DNA of 22,855 nt from an uncultured Blautia sp. Lineage in GTDB: Bacteria; Bacillota; Clostridia; Lachnospirales; Lachnospiraceae. A program made the translations under genes and the position numbers. Under the pieces are notes generated by a model. That model saw nothing but the letters and a program-made list of their open reading frames with translations, had not been told where the DNA came from and did not search any database. Below are positions 22,737-22,855 of this stretch, piece after piece. Location of the stretch: contig URVB01000056.1 in NCBI GenBank assembly GCA_900551075.1, positions 1 to 22,855 of the forward strand, given 5' to 3'. The number at the start of each line of letters is the position of its first letter. Position 1 is the first letter of the stretch.

Positions 22737-22855
22737 GTAAACGGTAAATGCTCCATAATTCGTGGGCTGACTCGCAACTGGTTTTATGTGATAATGATCT
22801 ATCAAATCCACTTGGAAAACTCCAGAAATTTATATTATATGCAGGAAAAATAGCA
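22733..22855. other. Unassigned sequence beyond the sortase junction
   Basis: These 123 bases show no continuation of the sortase and no recognisable gene. A GTG-started 30-codon frame (22719-22811, minus) with GGAG upstream exists, but its last codons overlap the sortase remnant. The stretch may be the edge of a neighbouring element; it is too short to tell. Confidence 0.4.

Noticed and set aside
22719..22811. A 30-codon GTG-started frame with GGAG upstream, beyond the sortase junction.
   Set aside because: Its last codons come from the sortase remnant in another frame, so it is probably a junction by-product. It is kept only as a note.
1..22855. CRISPR array, tRNA, rRNA or riboswitch.
   Set aside because: No regularly spaced repeats, no tRNA-like cloverleaf, no rRNA segments, and no leader long enough to hold a known riboswitch were seen by eye.

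Overview
The window looks like chromosome of a low-to-moderate GC Firmicute in the class Clostridia, most likely Lachnospiraceae. This is inferred from the plsX-acpP-rnc-smc-ftsY / ylxM-ffh gene order, strong AGGAGG ribosome binding sites, sigma-A type promoters, and protein flavours such as the DUF362 ferredoxin, the BMP-family fusion and small XRE regulators starting MYEDxF. Species cannot be read from this sequence.

Region 1 (1-13.3 kb) is a core housekeeping block, almost all on the minus strand. Read in the direction of transcription it runs plsX, acpP (lipid synthesis), rnc (RNase III), smc (chromosome condensation), ftsY (SRP receptor), ilvA (threonine ammonia-lyase). A second unit follows: BMP-fusion protein, metallophosphoesterase, ylxM, ffh (SRP GTPase, cut by the window edge). 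The two SRP partners ftsY and ylxM-ffh are usually close neighbours in Firmicutes. Here four genes separate them, including one plus-strand gene, a DUF362 ferredoxin.

Region 2 (13.3-16.2 kb) is a tightly coupled minus-strand operon: GNAT acetyltransferase, ABC-F ATPase, Nudix hydrolase. The genes overlap by ATGA and have their own promoter. There is no terminator before plsX.

Region 3 (16.2-20.1 kb) is accessory or regulatory. It holds an OmpR-type response regulator with an abutting sensor kinase, preceded by a membrane-anchored Cys-pair protein of unknown function. Divergent from these are two tandem, about 74% identical 102-residue XRE regulators whose upstream regions were duplicated with them. 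A strong two-way terminator closes the region.

Region 4 (20.1-22.9 kb) has a mobile-element flavour. A MarR-family regulator sits under a promoter with two palindromic operators and precedes a MATE transporter. Upstream lie a probable degenerate group II intron 3' end and a 5'-truncated class B sortase that ends at an abrupt junction near 22,733.

The most novel-looking item is the BMP-family protein (2116-4026). It has no signal peptide and carries what looks like a ParB/sulfiredoxin-like domain ahead of a nucleoside-binding-type BMP domain. It is nearly contiguous with a metallophosphoesterase whose first metal motif is altered. Second is the Cys-pair membrane protein with its divergent XRE pair.
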